A stretch of 64,000 nt of DNA from UBA3069 sp050633465 (GTDB lineage Bacteria; Pseudomonadota; Alphaproteobacteria; Rhodobacterales; Rhodobacteraceae): the NCBI GenBank assembly GCA_050633465.1, contig JBOEGO010000007.1, forward strand, positions 62,001 to 126,000, read 5' to 3'. Below, one piece after another: positions 1 to 8,158 of this stretch. The notes beneath the pieces are model-generated. The model was not told the DNA's origin. It saw nothing but the letters and a program-made list of their open reading frames with translations, and searched no databases. Numbering within the stretch: position 1 is the first letter of the stretch; each line of letters starts with the position of its first letter. Made by a program: the position numbers and the translations under genes.

Positions 1-223
1 CAAAACACGCCGTCGGTTTCTGCCGAACCTGAACGACGTGACCCTGCAATCCGAAACGCTGAACCGTGGTATCAAGCTGCGCATTTCTGCGGCGGCTTTG
101 CGCACGGTCGATCACCGTGGCGGTTTGGACAAGTTCCTGGCGAAGGCCAAAGATGTTGAACTGTCGACCACTGCGTTGAAAGTAAAAAAAGAGATCGCGA
201 AAGCCCAAGCGGCCAACGCCTGA
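1..223 (+). CDS. rpmB: 50S ribosomal protein L28 (5' truncated by window edge)
   Basis: Structural protein of the large ribosomal subunit. Only the C-terminal part is present: the reading frame is open from base 2 and the start codon lies outside the window. The visible protein begins with the basic stretch KTRRRFLPNLN, which is the typical L28 block, continues through LNRGIKLRISAAALRTVDH, and ends with a Lys/Ala-rich tail. It is followed directly by a strong intrinsic terminator, so it appears to end its transcription unit. The identification is firm. The N-terminal quarter, where zinc-binding cysteines occur in some L28 forms, cannot be examined. Confidence 0.95.
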   Translation, partial: KTRRRFLPNLNDVTLQSETLNRGIKLRISAAALRTVDHRGGLDKFLAKAKDVELSTTALKVKKEIAKAQAANA

Positions 224-247
224 TCCTTTTTGCCAAGGTTTGAATGG

Positions 248-277
248 CCCCGCTGGCATATGCCATGCGGGGTTTTT
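248..277 (+). terminator. Intrinsic terminator after rpmB
   Basis: GC-rich stem CCCCGC/GCGGGG enclosing the palindrome TGGCATATGCCA, with one bulged T, followed by TTTTT. It lies 25 bases after the rpmB stop codon. Confidence 0.85.
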
Positions 278-391
278 CTGTGTCCGGGTCATGCCGGTTT
301 CCAAATCTGTTTTCGCTGTGACGGCGGGGCGTTGCCTGTGGCGCGATTTGTCGCTTTTCAATCGGGCGGCGGTGCCCCTATAAACGGCCTT

Positions 392-742
392 ATGAAGCGG
401 ATACGCGCATCACTATCGGCGCTTTTATTGGCGTTTGTGCTGGTCTTTACCGGCCAGTCGATGGCGCTTGCCCGTTTTATGGAAACACCTTCGGGTGAAA
501 TGGTGCTGTGCACCGGAACCGGCCCGATTACCGTTTTGACAGATGATCAGGGCGATCCGGTCGGCCCGGCCCATATCTGTCCGGATTGTGCGCTTGGCTT
601 TTTCGCTGCTGTGGATGATGCGCCTGACATGCCGTTGCGTCCAACGGGTGTGTCGCGGCTGATCCATGCGGACATTGCGATCACCGCCCCCTCGTCACGG
701 GCGCTGCGTGCAACCGCGCGCGGCCCACCGCAGGGCGTTTGA
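392..742 (+). CDS. Small secreted protein upstream of copper chaperone, function unknown
   Basis: A 116-residue protein. The ATG at 392 is preferred over upstream in-frame starts because it begins a clear signal peptide (MKRIRAS, then a Leu/Ala/Val-rich core ending near SMALA). The mature part has a short CxxC element (HICPDC) about 60 residues after the cleavage site and ends in a basic tail. It lies 65 bases upstream of the PCuAC-type copper chaperone gene in the same direction, so a role in periplasmic copper handling is an inference from context. It resembles small uncharacterised proteins of this order found beside PCuAC genes. I do not assign a function. Confidence 0.7.
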   Translation: MKRIRASLSALLLAFVLVFTGQSMALARFMETPSGEMVLCTGTGPITVLTDDQGDPVGPAHICPDCALGFFAAVDDAPDMPLRPTGVSRLIHADIAITAPSSRALRATARGPPQGV

Positions 743-807
743 GTTTTCCAAAACCAAACCGATCAACCCAGAATACCTGATATATATAAAGAGAAGGAGA
801 GGACGAC

Positions 808-1362
808 ATGTCCCTCAAATCCACCGTTTTCGCGGCGATTGCCACCGCCGTTTTTGCCCTGCCTGCATTGGCTGCTGATGATGTCATGGCGGGCGACCTG
901 ATGATCCATGACCCATATGCGCGTGTGTCGGCCAAGATGTCGAAATCCGGCGCGGCCTTTATGATGATCCATAACAAAGGCTCGGAAGCCGACCACCTGA
1001 TTTCGGTGGCGTCGCCAGTGGCGGAACGGGTCGAATTGCACACCCACAAAGAGGACAGCAACGGCGTGATGAAAATGCTGCATGTCGAGGAAGGGTTCGA
1101 TGTGCCCGCCGATGGCCAGTTGGCGATGGAACGCGGCGGGCACCACGTGATGTTTCTGGGCCTGAAGCAAGAGCTGAAACAGGGCGATATGGTGCCTGTC
1201 ACGCTGGTGTTTGAAAAAGCGGGCGAGGTGCAGGTCAATGTGCCCGTCGATCTGGAGCGCAAGCCCGGTATGGGGATGAAGCACGGCGACATGGACCATG
1301 GCGAACATGGCAAAATGGACCACGGCAAGATGGACCATGGCAAAATGAAAAAAGCAGATTGA
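808..1362 (+). CDS. PCuAC-type periplasmic copper chaperone with His/Met-rich tail
   Basis: The 184-residue protein begins with a signal peptide (residues 1-22, cleavage after ALAA) and carries the DUF461/PCuAC fold. Copper ligands typical of the family are visible: HTH near 78-80, MKM at 88-90 and HHVM at 112-115. In related proteins PCuAC delivers Cu(I) to the CuA or CuB site of cytochrome c oxidase. After residue 154 there is an added tail made of repeated His-Gly-Lys-Met/Asp-His units with five Met and seven His, encoded by near-identical 15-base repeats. This is probably an extra metal-binding arm. A strong ribosome binding site, AAGGAGAGG, precedes the ATG. Confidence 0.9.
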   Translation: MSLKSTVFAAIATAVFALPALAADDVMAGDLMIHDPYARVSAKMSKSGAAFMMIHNKGSEADHLISVASPVAERVELHTHKEDSNGVMKMLHVEEGFDVPADGQLAMERGGHHVMFLGLKQELKQGDMVPVTLVFEKAGEVQVNVPVDLERKPGMGMKHGDMDHGEHGKMDHGKMDHGKMKKAD

Positions 1363-1369
1363 TCCGTCG

Positions 1370-1395
1370 GTTCCCCCGTATTGCGCAGGGGGAAC
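1370..1395 (+). terminator. Possible hairpin terminator after PCuAC gene
   Basis: Perfect 8-bp stem GTTCCCCC/GGGGGAAC with a 10-base loop, seven bases after the stop codon. No T-run follows, so termination is uncertain. It lies between convergent genes. Confidence 0.4.
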
Positions 1396-1489
1396 ACCTG
1401 ACTGCGGGCCGCGATGCAGCCCTTAGCCAAGCGTCAGCCGTGCCTTAACAGGCGCGGCTGGTCGCATTTTGATAGCGGGGTTCGCGGGG

Positions 1490-2179
1490 TCAAGGCGCAA
1501 GCAGGTCGGCGACCCAGGCGGGCACCACCTGCGTTGCAAGGCCCATGTGATGGCTGTCAAAGGCGGCGGAAATTTCCGAACGCTCCAGATTCAGTTCCAC
1601 CGTTTTTGCGCCTGTCAGACGGGCCTCGCGCACGAAACCCGCCGCAGGATAGACCTGCCCCGAGGTGCCAATAGAGGCAAATATGCCTGCCTCGCCAATG
1701 TGTTGTGCGATTTCGTCCATTTGCTGCGGAATTTCCCCGAACCAAACGATATCGGGTCGCGTTTCGGTTGCGCCGCATTGGGGGCAGGCGTCTGCGGGCG
1801 ACATGGTATCGGGGGCGGGCCATCTGGCGGTGCAGGCCATGCAACAGGCGCTATCAAGGCGCCCGTGCATGTGCATCACCGATGCGCCTGCCGCCTCGTG
1901 AAGTCCATCGACGTTCTGCGTCACGATCACCACTTCGCCATCCCAGTCGCGTTGCAGCCGCGCCAGTGCGTCATGGGCAGCATTGGGGCGTGCGGCGCGG
2001 GCATCGCGGCGGCGCATGTTGTAAAATTCATGCACCAGGGTGGGATTGCGTGCAAAACCTTGGGGCGTGGCGACCTGTTCAATCGGGTATTTTTCCCACA
2101 AACCATCCGCATCGCGAAAGGTGCCCAGCCCGCTTTCGGCGGAAATACCCGCGCCCGTCAAGATCACGATTTTTTCCAA
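1490..2179 (-). CDS. cobB: NAD-dependent protein deacylase, Sir2 family
   Basis: A 229-residue sirtuin. The protein removes acyl groups from lysines using NAD+. The NAD-binding motif GAGISAESGLGTFR is at residues 9-22, the QNVDGLHEAAG block is near 95-105, the catalytic His lies in HMHG, and a zinc-binding pair of CxxC motifs (CMAC and CPQC) follows. Length fits bacterial class III/CobB proteins. The gene converges with the PCuAC gene and is divergent from the M50 protease gene. No paralog is seen in the window. Family assignment is firm; whether it prefers acetyl or succinyl groups is not resolved. Confidence 0.93.
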   Translation of the reverse strand: MEKIVILTGAGISAESGLGTFRDADGLWEKYPIEQVATPQGFARNPTLVHEFYNMRRRDARAARPNAAHDALARLQRDWDGEVVIVTQNVDGLHEAAGASVMHMHGRLDSACCMACTARWPAPDTMSPADACPQCGATETRPDIVWFGEIPQQMDEIAQHIGEAGIFASIGTSGQVYPAAGFVREARLTGAKTVELNLERSEISAAFDSHHMGLATQVVPAWVADLLAP

Positions 2180-2310
2180 TGTGGTCCCCCTTTGTCGCTG
2201 TGCCCTTGGTCACCTGCTGCATTTGATTTGATGCAGATTGCCTGATTTTCGTCACCATGCTGTGAGAGTATCAGTTAACCAACCCTAACGATTCAGAACG
2301 AGTGCGCACC

Positions 2311-3039
2311 ATGTTTTCACCGACCCAGACCGTTATGTCCTTTCATATTTTCGGCATTCGCGTCGATATTGACCGTTCCTTGGTCATGTTGGTGCTGTTG
2401 ATCGGGTTTTTGTCAGGGGGGATGCAGAACCCGGTTTGGGCAGTGAGCATTGTGGCAATGTTGGTCGGTTCGATATTTTTGCATGAGCTGGGCCATGCCT
2501 GGGGGTGTCGGGTGCAGGGCGTGCCTGTGCGCCGCGTCGTGTTATATGGCGGGGGTGGATTATGTGAACAGGCCCGCTCTGCCACGCGCCACCAAAGCGA
2601 GTTGATCGTTGCCATGGGGCCGCTGGTCAATCTGGCGATCTGGGCATTGGCCGGGTTGGCGCAATGGGCGCTTTATGCGTTTGTTTTCAACAGAATAGAG
2701 GGGGTAATCCCCGCGCAAATGACCCAGGCCGCAGCGGAAAACGCCTGGATATATGTGGCTGGTTTTTATCTGGATGTGCTGGGGCGGATCAATCTGGCGC
2801 TGTTTTTGCTGAACCTTATTCCGGTGCATCCACTGGACGGCGGCAAACTGTCGGAACTGGCGTTGATGCGGGTGCTGCCACCGCGCAGCGCATCCCGCAT
2901 CAGTGGCTGGATCGGCACCATTGCCGCCGTGCTGTGGTGGCCTGCGTTGATTTTTCTATATGTCAGTTCAGGTTGGATTTTGTTCTTTGCGCCGTCGATC
3001 CGTGATCACTGGCGCAAAGCCAAAGGGGAACAGGCCTGA
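2311..3039 (+). CDS. Site-2 protease family (M50) membrane metalloprotease
   Basis: A polytopic membrane protein of about 242 residues with the zinc motif HELGHAW in the second membrane segment and the third-ligand motif NLIPVHPLDGGK near residue 170. Both are diagnostic of S2P/SpoIVFB-like intramembrane proteases. ATG 2311 is used; an in-frame GTG at 2302 and ATG at 2338 are alternatives, and none has a good ribosome binding site. It lacks a PDZ domain, so it is not RseP. Substrate is unknown. It is followed three bases later by the stop codon of a convergent small gene. Confidence 0.88.
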   Translation: MFSPTQTVMSFHIFGIRVDIDRSLVMLVLLIGFLSGGMQNPVWAVSIVAMLVGSIFLHELGHAWGCRVQGVPVRRVVLYGGGGLCEQARSATRHQSELIVAMGPLVNLAIWALAGLAQWALYAFVFNRIEGVIPAQMTQAAAENAWIYVAGFYLDVLGRINLALFLLNLIPVHPLDGGKLSELALMRVLPPRSASRISGWIGTIAAVLWWPALIFLYVSSGWILFFAPSIRDHWRKAKGEQA

Positions 3040-3042
3040 GAC

Positions 3043-3354
3043 CTAACGACAGGCCTGCGATGCAGCCTGACCAAAGGCTTTCCAGCGTTTCCAGAACACC
3101 TCGTTGCTGCGCAGGTCGGATTGGCGCACCTCTTGCAGTTTTTCGGGTTTGCGGAAATATTTCGCGCCGCGCCGTTGGTCGGCCCCATCCAGTGTTTGGT
3201 TGGCAACCTTTTGAATACAATGACAAAGGCTGGCAGATTTCTGTTTGCGTGGCGATGACATGCAGGCACGCGAAATCGGGCCAGCGTTCACGGCCTCGGC
3301 CGCGATCGGGGAAATAAAGACAGCCAAAAGGGCCGCAGTGGTGATGGTTTTCAT
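3043..3354 (-). CDS. Small secreted Cys-containing protein, conserved in Rhodobacterales
   Basis: A 103-residue protein. The chosen ATG (3352-3354 on the complement) opens a signal peptide, MKTITTAALLAVFISPIAAEA. The mature region is Lys/Arg-rich with four cysteines: one in SRACMSS, two in LCHCIQ and one at the penultimate residue of the protein. It carries the block VRQSDLRSNEVFWKRWKAFG. I recall similar short proteins in related genomes carrying an unsupported 'arginine transporter' label. Nothing in this sequence shows transport: there is no membrane segment after the signal peptide. Treat as a periplasmic protein of unknown role. Confidence 0.7.
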   Translation of the reverse strand: MKTITTAALLAVFISPIAAEAVNAGPISRACMSSPRKQKSASLCHCIQKVANQTLDGADQRRGAKYFRKPEKLQEVRQSDLRSNEVFWKRWKAFGQAASQACR

Positions 3355-3531
3355 CTTGTCTTGCCTCGTTAAATGCGCGCTGTTCAAAGCGTGATTGCCG
3401 CGGGTTTTCCCCGTCTGGTGGCTGGCCCATGCCAAAGGTTGGTAACTGTTTGCGCGCATATATGCCGCAATATTCACGGTTTTTCAATCATTCGCATCCG
3501 GTGGTGCCATTGGTGGGCAAAGCTTTGCCAT

Positions 3532-4494
3532 TCAGGTCAGGGTCACCACAACCGAGCCGCGTTTGCGCCCGCTGTCGGCGCGTTCGTGGGCCTTTGGCAG
3601 GTCGGAAAACGGCACCTGACTGTCGATCAGGGGGCGGAACACCCCTGCGGAGGCCATGGCGACCACATCCGCAAACAATGCCGGGGCATCCGGGGGGCTG
3701 CCTGCCACCACTCTTTGCCCGCCTTTCTGACATCCGGCGCGCAGGGTCTGCATAAGGGTGCCAACGGCGAGCAAATAGCAACCGGCCGGGGCCAGATCCG
3801 CCTGCACACGGGCAAAATCGGTCGACCCGACCGTGTCGAAAATCACGTCATATGGCCCGCCCGCGCAGGGATCGGCGCGGGTGTAATCTGTCACTTCGGC
3901 AGCGCCCAATGAATGCACAAGGTTCATATTCGGCCCCGAACACACCCCTGTGACACGCGCGCCAAGGTGGCGACCGATTTGCACTGCAGCAGACCCCACA
4001 GCGCCAGATGCCCCGATCACCAACAGGCGGGCGCCAGGTTTTAATTGTGCCTTTTCACGCAGGAACCACAGCGCGGTCGTGCCGCCAAACCCCAATGCGG
4101 CGGCTTCGGAAAAATCCAACCCGAAAGGTTTCATTTCGACCACGCGTTGGGGCACCGCAGCGAATTCGGCATGGCACCCCAGGGCGATATCGGGAAAGGC
4201 CGTGACCTCGTCTCCCGGGGCAAACCGGGTGACATTGCTGCCGACCTCGGCGACGATGCCGGACAACTGGCATCCAAGCACGGTTTTACGCGGGCGAAAC
4301 AGGCCGAAATACATCCGGGCCGGAAACCAGAACCCACCTGGAAAATCTGAGGCCCGCAACCGCGCATCGCCACTGGAAACGGTGGTGGCCGCCATGCGTA
4401 TCAGCACCTCGTCCGGCTTTGGCACGGGGCGGGGGCGTTCGGCCAAGTTTAACACATCCGGCCCGCCATAGCGTCTGTTTTCCCAAACTCGCAT
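3532..4494 (-). CDS. NAD(P)-dependent quinone oxidoreductase-type medium-chain dehydrogenase
   Basis: A 320-residue MDR-superfamily protein. The start at 4494 is supported by an AGAGGAACC ribosome binding site; a longer open frame upstream lacks family similarity. The GroES-like N-terminal half runs to about residue 120. The nucleotide-binding half shows the Rossmann motif GASGAVGSAAVQIGRHLGA followed by VTGVCS. The cysteine/histidine zinc ligands of true alcohol dehydrogenases are not evident, which places it in the zinc-independent quinone/enone reductase group. It is divergent from the exported esterase gene. Substrate is unknown. Confidence 0.85.
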   Translation of the reverse strand: MRVWENRRYGGPDVLNLAERPRPVPKPDEVLIRMAATTVSSGDARLRASDFPGGFWFPARMYFGLFRPRKTVLGCQLSGIVAEVGSNVTRFAPGDEVTAFPDIALGCHAEFAAVPQRVVEMKPFGLDFSEAAALGFGGTTALWFLREKAQLKPGARLLVIGASGAVGSAAVQIGRHLGARVTGVCSGPNMNLVHSLGAAEVTDYTRADPCAGGPYDVIFDTVGSTDFARVQADLAPAGCYLLAVGTLMQTLRAGCQKGGQRVVAGSPPDAPALFADVVAMASAGVFRPLIDSQVPFSDLPKAHERADSGRKRGSVVVTLT

Positions 4495-4637
4495 GCTGGT
4501 TCCTCTTGTTTCTGATTGCAGTTTTGCGGCTTGGGCAAAATGCGCGCAAGTCGGGAAATCCATTCTTTTGCATCTGGCGGCGCGGGGGCTGCGATGTGGG
4601 TCTTTCTGATTTCGATGAAACCGCGTATCTAGATGTG

Positions 4638-5357
4638 ATGAAACCGTTATTATTGCTTTTTCTGCTGCTTTGCGGTCCGGTGCGGGCCGATTGCGTGGTT
4701 CTGCTGCATGGGCTGGCACGGACCGACGATAGTTTTCTGCTGATGGAAAAAGCGTTGGTTGCTAAGGGGTTTCGCGTGTCACGCCCGTCGTATCCATCGA
4801 CCAAAGCAACGGTCAGCGTGCTGGCACAGGATGTGCTGCCGCGTGGCATAGCGGGCTGCGCGGGTGAACGTCTGCATTTTGTAACCCATTCGATGGGCGG
4901 GATTTTACTGCGGGTCTGGTTGATGCAGCATCGCCCTGCGGATCTGGGGCGGGTGGTGATGTTGGCTCCGCCCAATGGCGGGTCGGAAATTGTTGATGTT
5001 CTTGGGGAAATTTCTGCGTTCGGTTGGTTGAACGGGCCGGCGGGTATGCAATTGGGCACTGCGGGCGGGCTGCCCGCGGCGCTGCCTGCGGCTGATTTTG
5101 ATCTGGGGGTAATCGCCGGGAACCGGTCCCTGAACCCTTGGTTTTCCAGCATGTTAGAGGGGCCGGACGATGGCAAGGTATCGGTTGCTCATACACGGGT
5201 TGCGGGCATGGCCGATCATATTGTTCTGCCGGTCACCCATACCTTTATGATGAACAATCCCTTGGTGATTGCGCAGACCTATGAATTTCTGAAAACCGGC
5301 CGATTTCAAAAGGATATGACGTTGCCCGATGCCCTGCGCTTGATGAGGGACGGGTAA
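4638..5357 (+). CDS. Exported alpha/beta-hydrolase (lipase/esterase-like)
   Basis: A 239-residue protein with a short signal peptide (MKPLLLLFLLLCGPVRA) directly followed by the oxyanion region VVLLHGLARTDDSF. The nucleophile elbow HSMGG lies near residue 92, as in triacylglycerol lipases, and a C-terminal His in LPVTHTFMM could complete the triad. ATG 4638 is preferred because it begins the signal peptide. Its stop codon overlaps the start of the PhnM-like gene (TAATG), implying translational coupling. A role in releasing a substrate for the downstream hydrolase is only inference. Confidence 0.83.
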   Translation: MKPLLLLFLLLCGPVRADCVVLLHGLARTDDSFLLMEKALVAKGFRVSRPSYPSTKATVSVLAQDVLPRGIAGCAGERLHFVTHSMGGILLRVWLMQHRPADLGRVVMLAPPNGGSEIVDVLGEISAFGWLNGPAGMQLGTAGGLPAALPAADFDLGVIAGNRSLNPWFSSMLEGPDDGKVSVAHTRVAGMADHIVLPVTHTFMMNNPLVIAQTYEFLKTGRFQKDMTLPDALRLMRDG

Positions 5358-6487
5358 TGAGCGCGCTGACCTTGCACGGGGCAGAGGTGCTGTGGCCCGA
5401 TGGTTTGGGCGCGGGGGATCTGTGTTATTCAGACGGGATTTTGGTGCAGGATACGGGGACCAAGGCGGTAGACCTGTCCGGCCATCGCATTCTGCCCGGC
5501 ATTGTTGATGCCCATGGCGACGGGTTTGAACGCCACCTTGCACCGCGTCGCGGGGCGATGCGTGACCTGTCGGCGGGGTTGCAATCCACCGTGGCCGAGC
5601 TGGCCTCGAACGGGATAACAACGGCGGTGCTTGCCCAATTCTGGAGCTGGGAGGGGGGCATGCGCTCTCCTGAATTTGCGCTGCGGTTTCTGGCGGCATT
5701 GCAGGCGTTCGATGCGGGCGGCACCGACCTGCGCAAACAGATCAGGTTCGAAACGCATCTGATTGAACAATATGATGAATTACAGGATGCCGTGGCGCGG
5801 TTCGGGGTGGATTATGTGGTGTTCAACGACCATGTGCCGCACGCTGCACTGGCCAGGGGCAAACGTCCGCCGCGCCTGACAGGTCAGGCGTTGAAATCAG
5901 GCCGCTCGCCCGATGCGCATCTGGCACTGTTGCAGCAATTGCACGCGGCGCGTGACAAGGTGCCCGCGGCGATTGCGGACTTGGCGGCGGGGCTGGCGGG
6001 GCAGGGGGTCTTGCTTGGCTCGCATGATGATGCCACGGCGGATGCGCGCGGGTTTTGGCAGGGCATCGGTGCGGATGTGTCCGAATTTCCCGAAACACAG
6101 GCGGCCGCGATCGAGGCGCATAAGAACAACGGGGCGGTGGTGATGGGCGCACCCAATGTGGTGCGTGGCGGGTCGCATTCGGGCCATATCAGCGCGGCAG
6201 AATTGGTAAAGGACGGGCTGTGCGATGCGCTGGCATCTGATTACCATTACCCCGCGCCGCGTCAGGCGGCGCTGCTGCTGGCGGAAACGGTGGGTATATC
6301 AAAGGCTTGGGCGCTGGTGTCCAGTGGTCCGGCGCAGGTTTTGGGCCTGACGGATCGCGGCGAAATCCGCCCCGGCCTGCGGGCCGATCTGGTGATATTG
6401 GACCAAGGGAACCGCGTTGGCGCAACGATTGCGGGCGGGCGTATCACCTATCTGGCGGGGGAAACAGCGCAGCGGTTCATCGCGTAA
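5357..6487 (+). CDS. phnM: PhnM-like alpha-D-ribose 1-methylphosphonate 5-triphosphate diphosphatase
   Basis: A 376-residue amidohydrolase-superfamily protein. The metal-binding block IVDAHGDGFERH (His53, Asp55, His60) is characteristic of PhnM rather than dihydroorotases. The family pattern continues with HDDATAD near residue 220, a SDYHYPAP block near 295, and a C-terminal beta-sandwich GEIRPGLRADLVILD. PhnM normally acts in the C-P lyase pathway, removing diphosphate from the ribosyl-phosphonate triphosphate. No other phn gene is nearby. This copy is coupled to an exported esterase instead, so it may belong to a different pathway or complement a distant phn cluster. Confidence 0.87.
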   Translation: MSALTLHGAEVLWPDGLGAGDLCYSDGILVQDTGTKAVDLSGHRILPGIVDAHGDGFERHLAPRRGAMRDLSAGLQSTVAELASNGITTAVLAQFWSWEGGMRSPEFALRFLAALQAFDAGGTDLRKQIRFETHLIEQYDELQDAVARFGVDYVVFNDHVPHAALARGKRPPRLTGQALKSGRSPDAHLALLQQLHAARDKVPAAIADLAAGLAGQGVLLGSHDDATADARGFWQGIGADVSEFPETQAAAIEAHKNNGAVVMGAPNVVRGGSHSGHISAAELVKDGLCDALASDYHYPAPRQAALLLAETVGISKAWALVSSGPAQVLGLTDRGEIRPGLRADLVILDQGNRVGATIAGGRITYLAGETAQRFIA

Positions 6488-6508
6488 ACCCCTGCGCTGC
6501 AACCGGAT

Positions 6509-7591
6509 TTAATGGGTGACACTGCCCAGTTTGACATGGTTGACATGGCCCATCTTGCGGCCTTGTTTGACCTCGGCCTTGCCATATAGATGCAGCGCGG
6601 CGTTGGATTCGCGGGCGATCTCGGGGACGCGGTCCATATCGTCGCCAATCAGGTTTTCCATCACCACATCGGAATGGCGCTGCCCGTCACCCAGCGGCCA
6701 ACCGGCCACGGCGCGAATGTGCTGTTCAAACTGATCGACGGCACAGCCGTTTTGGGTCCAATGGCCGGAATTATGCACACGCGGCGCGATTTCATTGACG
6801 ATCAAACCGTTCGCGGTGACAAACAGTTCCACCCCCAGAATGCCGACATAATCCAGCGAATTCAATACCTTGGCTGCGATCAGCACGGCATCGGTGCGCT
6901 GTGACACGCCCAGCAGGGCGGGCACGGTGGTGGTGCGTAAAATACCGTCCTTATGCACATTCTGACCGGGGTCAAAACAGGCCACGCGCCCGTCCAGCCC
7001 CCGCGCCGCGATCACTGACACCTCGTGGCTGAAATCAACGAAACCTTCCAGCAGGGCAGGTGCGCCCGCCATATCGGCCATGGCGCGGCCCGCATCGCGC
7101 GGGCTGTCCAGTTTCGACTGACCCTTGCCATCATACCCGAAACGGCGGGTTTTCAGGATCGCGGGCGTGCCAATTTCCGCCATGGCAGCGGCCAGATCAC
7201 CGGCGGTGTCCACGGGGGCATAGGGGGCGGTTTTCAGGCCCAGATCGGTCAGGAAATCCTTTTCGGTCAGGCGATCCTGCGACACGCGCAACGCCTCGCG
7301 GCCCGGTCGGATGGGGCGGATTTTCTCAAGTATATCAAGCGCGGAGGTCGGGATATTTTCGAATTCATAGGTGATGACATCGACCGATTCAGCAAAGGCG
7401 CGCAGGGCATCGGCATCATCATAGGCGGCGGTGGTCACCGCATGGGCCACATCACCCGCAGGCGGCATCGCACCCGGTTCAAATATATGCGTGCGAAAGC
7501 CAAGCCGCGCCGCTGCAACAGACAACATGCGGCCCAATTGGCCACCGCCCAAAATGCCAATCACGGCGCCGGTTTGTAAGGTATCAGACAT
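6509..7591 (-). CDS. purK: 5-(carboxyamino)imidazole ribonucleotide synthase
   Basis: A 360-residue ATP-grasp enzyme of purine synthesis. It makes N5-CAIR from AIR, bicarbonate and ATP. The N-terminal GILGGGQLGRML motif, the ATP-grasp block ILKTRRFGYDGKGQ and the C-terminal EIAPRVHNSGHWT segment are all clear. The start at 7591 overlaps the end of purE by eight bases, so the two genes form one translationally coupled unit. It converges with phnM with a gap of 21 bases. Confidence 0.96.
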   Translation of the reverse strand: MSDTLQTGAVIGILGGGQLGRMLSVAAARLGFRTHIFEPGAMPPAGDVAHAVTTAAYDDADALRAFAESVDVITYEFENIPTSALDILEKIRPIRPGREALRVSQDRLTEKDFLTDLGLKTAPYAPVDTAGDLAAAMAEIGTPAILKTRRFGYDGKGQSKLDSPRDAGRAMADMAGAPALLEGFVDFSHEVSVIAARGLDGRVACFDPGQNVHKDGILRTTTVPALLGVSQRTDAVLIAAKVLNSLDYVGILGVELFVTANGLIVNEIAPRVHNSGHWTQNGCAVDQFEQHIRAVAGWPLGDGQRHSDVVMENLIGDDMDRVPEIARESNAALHLYGKAEVKQGRKMGHVNHVKLGSVTH

Positions 7592-8072
7592 CAGAAGGCT
7601 CGTCAGGAATGGAATCGGAAAGGGCAGCGCGCCATGCATCAAGGCGTGTGGCCAGATCGGGATCTTGCAGCGCCAGAATACCGGCGGCCATCAGCCCCGC
7701 ATTGGCAGCACCCGCTGTGCCAATCGCCATGGTCGCCACGGGGAAACCTTTGGGCATTTGCACGATGGAATAGAGGCTATCAACACCGGACAGGGCGCGG
7801 GTTTGCACCGGAACACCAACCACGGGAATGCGGGTTTTCGATGCCATCATGCCGGGCAGATGCGCCGCGCCGCCTGCGCCTGCGATGATAACCTGCAAAC
7901 CACGGGCTGCGGCCTCTTTGCCATAGGTCCACAGCCGGTCGGGGGTGCGATGGGCCGAAACGATTTTCGCCTCGTGGGCGATGCCCAATTCATCAAGAAT
8001 ATCAGCGGCTTCTTTCATGGTGGGCCAGTCCGATTGACTGCCCATGATGATGCCTACTTTCACGTCACTCAT
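7584..8072 (-). CDS. purE: N5-carboxyaminoimidazole ribonucleotide mutase
   Basis: A 162-residue class I PurE that converts N5-CAIR to CAIR. The active-site loop GIIMGSQSDWPTM is at residues 7-19, VSAHRTPDRL is near 40-50, and AGGAAHLPGM follows. The start at 8072 gives the normal N-terminus MSDVKVGIIMG; the longer upstream frame is not conserved. First gene of purEK, preceded by a candidate sigma-70 promoter. Confidence 0.96.
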   Translation of the reverse strand: MSDVKVGIIMGSQSDWPTMKEAADILDELGIAHEAKIVSAHRTPDRLWTYGKEAAARGLQVIIAGAGGAAHLPGMMASKTRIPVVGVPVQTRALSGVDSLYSIVQMPKGFPVATMAIGTAGAANAGLMAAGILALQDPDLATRLDAWRAALSDSIPDEPSDV

Positions 8073-8102
8073 GTTGTCTTGTCCCCCTGTCAGGAAGGCG
8101 GC

Positions 8103-8130
8103 ACTATAGCCGTTAAGGTCGGTGTGACAA
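8103..8130 (-). promoter_or_regulatory. Candidate sigma-70 promoter for purEK
   Basis: On the complement strand TTGTCA (8130-8125) and TATAGT (8108-8103) are separated by 16 bases and lie about 30 bases before the purE start. The spacing and both hexamers fit housekeeping promoters. Confidence 0.45.
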
Positions 8131-8158
8131 GTCGGTTTCAAATAGGAGAGGGCGTGAA

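Noticed and set aside
3043..3354. Labelling the small secreted protein an arginine transporter
   Set aside because: It has a signal peptide and no membrane helices; nothing in the sequence supports transport.
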